This document shows, in pieces, positions 61,003-64,000 of a DNA stretch of 64,000 nucleotides (position 1 is the stretch's first letter; every line of letters starts with the position of its first letter). Origin of the DNA: Bacillus ectoiniformans (GTDB lineage: Bacteria; Bacillota; Bacilli; Bacillales; Domibacillaceae); assembly GCF_016908875.1 (NCBI RefSeq), contig NZ_JAFBES010000005.1, positions 124,001-188,000 on the forward strand, read 5' to 3'. A program made the translations under genes and the position numbers. The notes under the pieces were generated by a model. That model was not told where the DNA came from. It did no database searches and saw only the letters and a list, made by a program, of their open reading frames with translations.

Positions 61003-62184
61003 ATGAATCAACCAATGAGCAGGCTAAAGCTGCTGATGGAATTATTTATGGTGTCAACGAGACTTGGATTAAGCTCTTTTGGAGGTCCCATTGCTCATCT
61101 CGGATACTTTCACGAGGAATATATCCGCCGCAGAAAATGGATGGATGAAAAAAGCTACGCTGATTTAGTGGCGCTGTGCCAGTTTCTGCCGGGGCCAGCG
61201 AGTTCTCAGGTCGGTATCGGCATTGGTGTCATGCGTGCCGGCTGGATAGGAGGGATTGTTTCCTTTCTTGGATTTACCATGCCATCAGTGATTGCTTTAA
61301 TCCTATTTGCTATTCTTTTGCAGGGGATTGATGTGAAAGACGCTGGCTGGATACACGGATTGAAAATCGTTGCAGTGGCAGTTGTCGCTCATGCAATAAT
61401 GGGCATGGCTCAAAAGCTGACGCCAGATTTAACGAAAAAGGCGATTGCCCTCGCCGTGCTGGTGGCGATGCTGATATGGCCGTCCACTTGGGTTCAGGTC
61501 GGATTAATTCTTGCTGCGGCTATCTTTGGATTTATTTACTTTAAACAAGAAAAAAAGACTGAAGACTCGGCGCTGTCTGTGCAGCTGTCAAAACGATTTG
61601 CGGGAATTTGTTTGGCGCTGTTCTTCGGCCTTCTCATTGCTCTTCCCATTTTAAGAGAAGTGACAGCTTATGATTGGATTGCTTTATTTGACAGTTTCTA
61701 TCGGTCGGGTTCATTAGTCTTCGGCGGCGGGCATGTAGTACTTCCGCTGCTTGAACAGGAATTTGTCCCGTCCGGCTGGATTACGAAAGAAGATTTCTTG
61801 GCAGGATATGGAGCCACGCAGGCTGTACCGGGACCATTGTTTACATTTGCCGCTTATTTAGGAGCAGTGATGGGCGGATGGACAGGCGGATTGCTGGCGA
61901 CAGCCGCTATTTTCCTGCCGGCCTTTCTATTGATCTTGGGCACGCTGCCGTTTTGGGACTCTCTGCGTCGCAATCCAACGTTTAATGGAGCGTTGCAGGG
62001 AGTGAACGCCGCGGTTGTCGGTATTCTGATCGCTGCATTCTACACGCCGATTTGGGAGAGTTCTATCGGCTCACCGAAGGACTTTGCGTTTGGAGCAGTT
62101 CTGTTTAGTATGTTAGTATTCTGGAAGCTTCCTCCTTGGGTGATTGTGCTGACTGGAGCAGCTGGAGGTTTCTTGCTGCTGTAG
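61003..62184 (+). CDS. chrA: Chromate transporter (CHR family, two-domain)
   Basis: 393 residues with two homologous halves of about six helices each. Each half has the CHR signatures: SSFGGPIAHLGYFHEE and FLPGPASSQVGIGIG in the first, VFGGGHVVLPLLEQE and TQAVPGPLFTFAAYLG in the second. It exports chromate or takes up a related oxyanion. GTG/ATG choice is clear: ATG 61003 has AAGGAGTGG upstream. Coupled to the padR gene. Confidence 0.9.
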   Translation: MNQPMSRLKLLMELFMVSTRLGLSSFGGPIAHLGYFHEEYIRRRKWMDEKSYADLVALCQFLPGPASSQVGIGIGVMRAGWIGGIVSFLGFTMPSVIALILFAILLQGIDVKDAGWIHGLKIVAVAVVAHAIMGMAQKLTPDLTKKAIALAVLVAMLIWPSTWVQVGLILAAAIFGFIYFKQEKKTEDSALSVQLSKRFAGICLALFFGLLIALPILREVTAYDWIALFDSFYRSGSLVFGGGHVVLPLLEQEFVPSGWITKEDFLAGYGATQAVPGPLFTFAAYLGAVMGGWTGGLLATAAIFLPAFLLILGTLPFWDSLRRNPTFNGALQGVNAAVVGILIAAFYTPIWESSIGSPKDFAFGAVLFSMLVFWKLPPWVIVLTGAAGGFLLL

Positions 62185-62244
62185 TATGAAAGATTAGCTT
62201 CATCTCCTTTTGGATAAGATGGGAATAAAAAGGGGATGAGATGT

Positions 62245-62508
62245 GTGATTCGCTCCTGTATGCTGATCATGCTACTATTTGGACTTTCAGCCTGTTCATT
62301 TGATTCGAATGAGCGGGCAGTGGGTGAAGAGTTGACAGATCAGCCTCACTCCACAAAAGTTGTTTTGCGTGAATGGAATCCGAGCGGCGAAAAGGCAGAA
62401 ACAGTCCGTTATGAAACCATTTGGGCGATGGAAGACTTTTGGGCCAAATATAAAGACTGGCAGTTGGTAGACATGAATGAACACTATATGATTTTTGAGA
62501 AAAAATGA
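62245..62508 (+). CDS. Small lipoprotein with a BofC-C-terminal-like domain
   Basis: 87 residues from GTG 62245 (AAGGGG 9 nt upstream); the in-frame ATG 62236 overlaps the ribosome site. Lipoprotein signal with lipobox LSAC (Cys about 17). The rest (about 36-87: KVVLREWNPSG, YETIWAMEDFWAKYKDWQLVD, YMIFEKK) resembles, from memory, the C-terminal domain of BofC, the forespore regulator of SpoIVB signalling. So it may be a spore-related lipoprotein. Moderately sure of the lipoprotein; less sure of the family. Confidence 0.55.
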   Translation: MIRSCMLIMLLFGLSACSFDSNERAVGEELTDQPHSTKVVLREWNPSGEKAETVRYETIWAMEDFWAKYKDWQLVDMNEHYMIFEKK

Positions 62509-62515
62509 AACGAGA

Positions 62516-62546
62516 AAAAGCTGTTCAGCGCTGAACAGCTTTTTTC
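62516..62546 (+). terminator. Perfect palindromic terminator after the small lipoprotein
   Basis: AAAAGCTGTTCAG and CTGAACAGCTTTT meet around CG, an 11-bp GC-core stem plus A/T flanks, with a T run. Confidence 0.92.
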
Positions 62547-62561
62547 TTGATGGGAAAACAT

Positions 62562-62697
62562 CTCCATTTATCGGATATCAGCAACTTTCGCACACATATC
62601 GGCAACTTTTAAAATTTATCAGCAACTTCCGCTGGTTTATCAGCAACTTTACAAAATTATCAGCGACTTCCGCTAGTTTATCAGCAACTTCCCTAAT
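62562..62697. repeat. Degenerate tandem array with a 21-nt period (TTTATCAGCAACTT-type)
   Basis: TATCAG or TATCGG recurs at 62576, 62597, 62617, 62638, 62658 and 62679, with steps of 21, 20, 21, 20 and 21 nt. The unit is TTTATCAGCAACTTCCGCTGG, of which the first 14 bases are well kept and the last 7 vary. It lies between a terminator and the convergent MFS gene. I see no gene in it. Confidence 0.8.
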
Positions 62698-62703
62698 AGT
62701 GGC

Positions 62704-63894
62704 TTAATTCTTTGAAAAATCATAAACAGGCTCGTCACTTGCTTCTTTCTGTTCTCTAAACGACAGAAAGGCCGCAAATAACAGAAGCAATAAAACACTG
62801 ATGATAAAAAAGAAACTGATACCAGTAAAAAACTCAATAAATAATCCCCCGAAATAAGGACCTGCTAAACTTCCGATGCTAAACGCAATTCCGCACAGGA
62901 GATTGCCTGTAGGCAGGAGGTTCTTCGGCAAGAGATCCGTCATAAAGCTGATCCCTAAAGAAAAGGTGGACCCGACTGACATGCCGGCGATAAATAAGCA
63001 TACGGTTAGGGCCAAGACCGATGTTTCAAGGAAGCTTGCAGCACCAAACGACAAGCCCCCAATCAATAAAATAGACGTAAGAATTTTCCTTCTCCCATAT
63101 CTGTCACTCAGAATGCCAAGTGGCAGCTGCGAAATAATTCCTCCGACCGCAAATGAAGTGAGCAATAAAGAAACATTTACAACATCGAGCCCAATCCTTA
63201 GCCCGTAAACAGGAAAACTGCCATTTAAAGATGATTCTAAAAACCCGTAGCCTAGCGGCGGGAGAAAAGCTATCCAACCGTATTTCCAGGCACTGCGAAA
63301 CCGTTTCGCTGTTTCTTTCATCGAATGGATCTCAATCGATTGCTCAGGGAAATCGTTTTTCAGTAAGAATAAAAATCCCCAGCAGATGAGACACAAAACA
63401 GAAGAGACGAAGAAAGGCAGTGTTTCATGAATGTTGACTAAAGGAGCCATTAGCGGTCCCGCTGCAAAACCTACCCCAAAAAACAATCCGTAAAGTGAAA
63501 TATTTCTCCCGCGCCGATGTTCTGGTGACGCTGTGGTGATCCATGTCTGGGTGCCGAAATGCAGGGCGTGATCGCCAATTCCAATCAAAAGTCTTAATGC
63601 AAACCAAAACCAAAATGATTTCCATAAAGGAAACAAAGCTAAAGAGAGGATCACGAGCCCTCCCCCAAAGATAATCACGGGTTTGTAGCCATGTTTTCTA
63701 AGCGGAGCTTCCATAAACGGTGAAATTAATAAAATCCCTATATATAAGGCAGTGGCATTTAATCCATTTAAAGAGGAGGAGACGCCATCCTTTTCCAAAA
63801 TAATTGCGATTAAAGGCAGCAGCATCCCCTGGCTGAACCCTGAAACGGCGACAATGCTGATTAATATGCCAAAACGAAATTTGTTTTTATCCAT
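62704..63894 (-). CDS. Major facilitator superfamily transporter
   Basis: 396 residues with 12 hydrophobic segments in two six-helix halves. MFS loop-2/3 motif A is visible in degenerate form (SPFMEAPLRKHGYKP near 60) and again in the second half as PLGILSDRYGRRK (about 252-264). AspGly-type substrate clues are absent, so the cargo (drug, sugar or other) cannot be told. It converges on the repeat array. The window ends 106 nt upstream of its start; that stretch has one inverted repeat, listed separately. Confidence 0.85.
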   Translation of the reverse strand: MDKNKFRFGILISIVAVSGFSQGMLLPLIAIILEKDGVSSSLNGLNATALYIGILLISPFMEAPLRKHGYKPVIIFGGGLVILSLALFPLWKSFWFWFALRLLIGIGDHALHFGTQTWITTASPEHRRGRNISLYGLFFGVGFAAGPLMAPLVNIHETLPFFVSSVLCLICWGFLFLLKNDFPEQSIEIHSMKETAKRFRSAWKYGWIAFLPPLGYGFLESSLNGSFPVYGLRIGLDVVNVSLLLTSFAVGGIISQLPLGILSDRYGRRKILTSILLIGGLSFGAASFLETSVLALTVCLFIAGMSVGSTFSLGISFMTDLLPKNLLPTGNLLCGIAFSIGSLAGPYFGGLFIEFFTGISFFFIISVLLLLLFAAFLSFREQKEASDEPVYDFSKN

Positions 63895-63964
63895 CGTTGA
63901 TCCTCTATTCCTTTTTTGTTCGATTCTTTCATTAATAAATGGTAAGGGTTGAAAAGAGAAAAGT

Positions 63965-63984
63965 CTATTCTTTTCATAGAATAG
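63965..63984. promoter_or_regulatory. Inverted repeat upstream of the MFS gene
   Basis: CTATTCT (63965-63971), TTTCAT, AGAATAG (63978-63984): a perfect 7-bp inverted repeat about 70-90 nt before the MFS start. It could be a regulator site or part of a gene lying beyond the window. Confidence 0.35.
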
Positions 63985-64000
63985 CTTTCAGTTTGAGTGA

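Noticed and set aside
62562-62697. A CRISPR-like look of the short repeat arrays at 33 and 62.6 kb
   Set aside because: Units are 21 nt with imperfect cores and no unique spacers of constant size, and no cas genes are near. These are degenerate tandem repeats.

Overview
The window reads as a chromosomal segment of an endospore-forming Bacillota bacterium, most like Bacillaceae. Sporulation genes (spoVID, ysxE, spoIIB-like, spoIVFA/FB, spo0B, safA, a YhcN/YlaJ lipoprotein) sit among housekeeping genes in almost the Bacillus subtilis order: hemC-D-B-L, spoVID-ysxE-valS-folC, maf-radC-mreBCD-minCD-spoIVFAB, rplU-prp-rpmA-spo0B-obgE-pheB-pheA, then niaR, nifS and nadB-nadC-nadA-safA. Starts are ATG, GTG and TTG with strong AGGAGG-type ribosome binding sites. 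No rRNA, tRNA, insertion sequence, prophage or CRISPR array was seen.

Region by region: 1-3.7 kb is the end of the haem operon (5-aminolevulinate and uroporphyrinogen steps). 3.7-4.8 kb is an AbrB-family membrane protein placed between hemL and spoVID. 4.8-7.2 kb holds spore coat genes behind a near-perfect sigma-E promoter. 7.5-11.8 kb holds valS under a T-box riboswitch whose specifier triplet reads GTC (valine), then folC. 11.9-31.9 kb is a 20-kb type IV pilus locus lying where B. subtilis has only comC. It holds a 1508-residue secreted protein with two von Willebrand A (VWA) domains, a divergent three-gene minor-pilin operon (PilV-, PilW- and PilX/GspK-like), three membrane or cell-wall accessory genes (a very acidic protein, a PRC-barrel protein, a VanW-family protein), and then pilB-pilT-pilC-pilin-pilD-pilM-pilN-pilO-pilin2. 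32-33 kb is the spoIIB-like gene and a 21-nt periodic repeat array. 33.3-43.2 kb covers maf, radC, shape and division genes, the SpoIVF protease complex, an RNase E/G protein and the L21/L27 operon. 43.4-46.9 kb is spo0B-obgE-pheB-pheA. 46.9-52.3 kb is de novo NAD synthesis with NiaR and an operator-like site in the nifS/nadB divergent promoter. 52.5-55.8 kb is safA, a kinase-fold gene and a sporulation lipoprotein. 55.9-63.9 kb is an accessory block: a probable lysine-catabolism cluster (ThDP enzyme, aldehyde dehydrogenase, lysine 6-dehydrogenase), a PadR/chromate transporter pair, a small lipoprotein, a second 21-nt repeat array and an MFS transporter.

The most interesting part is the pilus locus. 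It carries what looks like a Gram-positive counterpart of the Gram-negative PilV/PilW/PilX/PilY1 tip complex. The VWA protein gene and the major pilin gene, 16 kb apart, share a conserved upstream sequence that suggests common control. No alignment, structure prediction or database search was run. Family names come from motifs, size, gene order and recall, and are stated with matching confidence.
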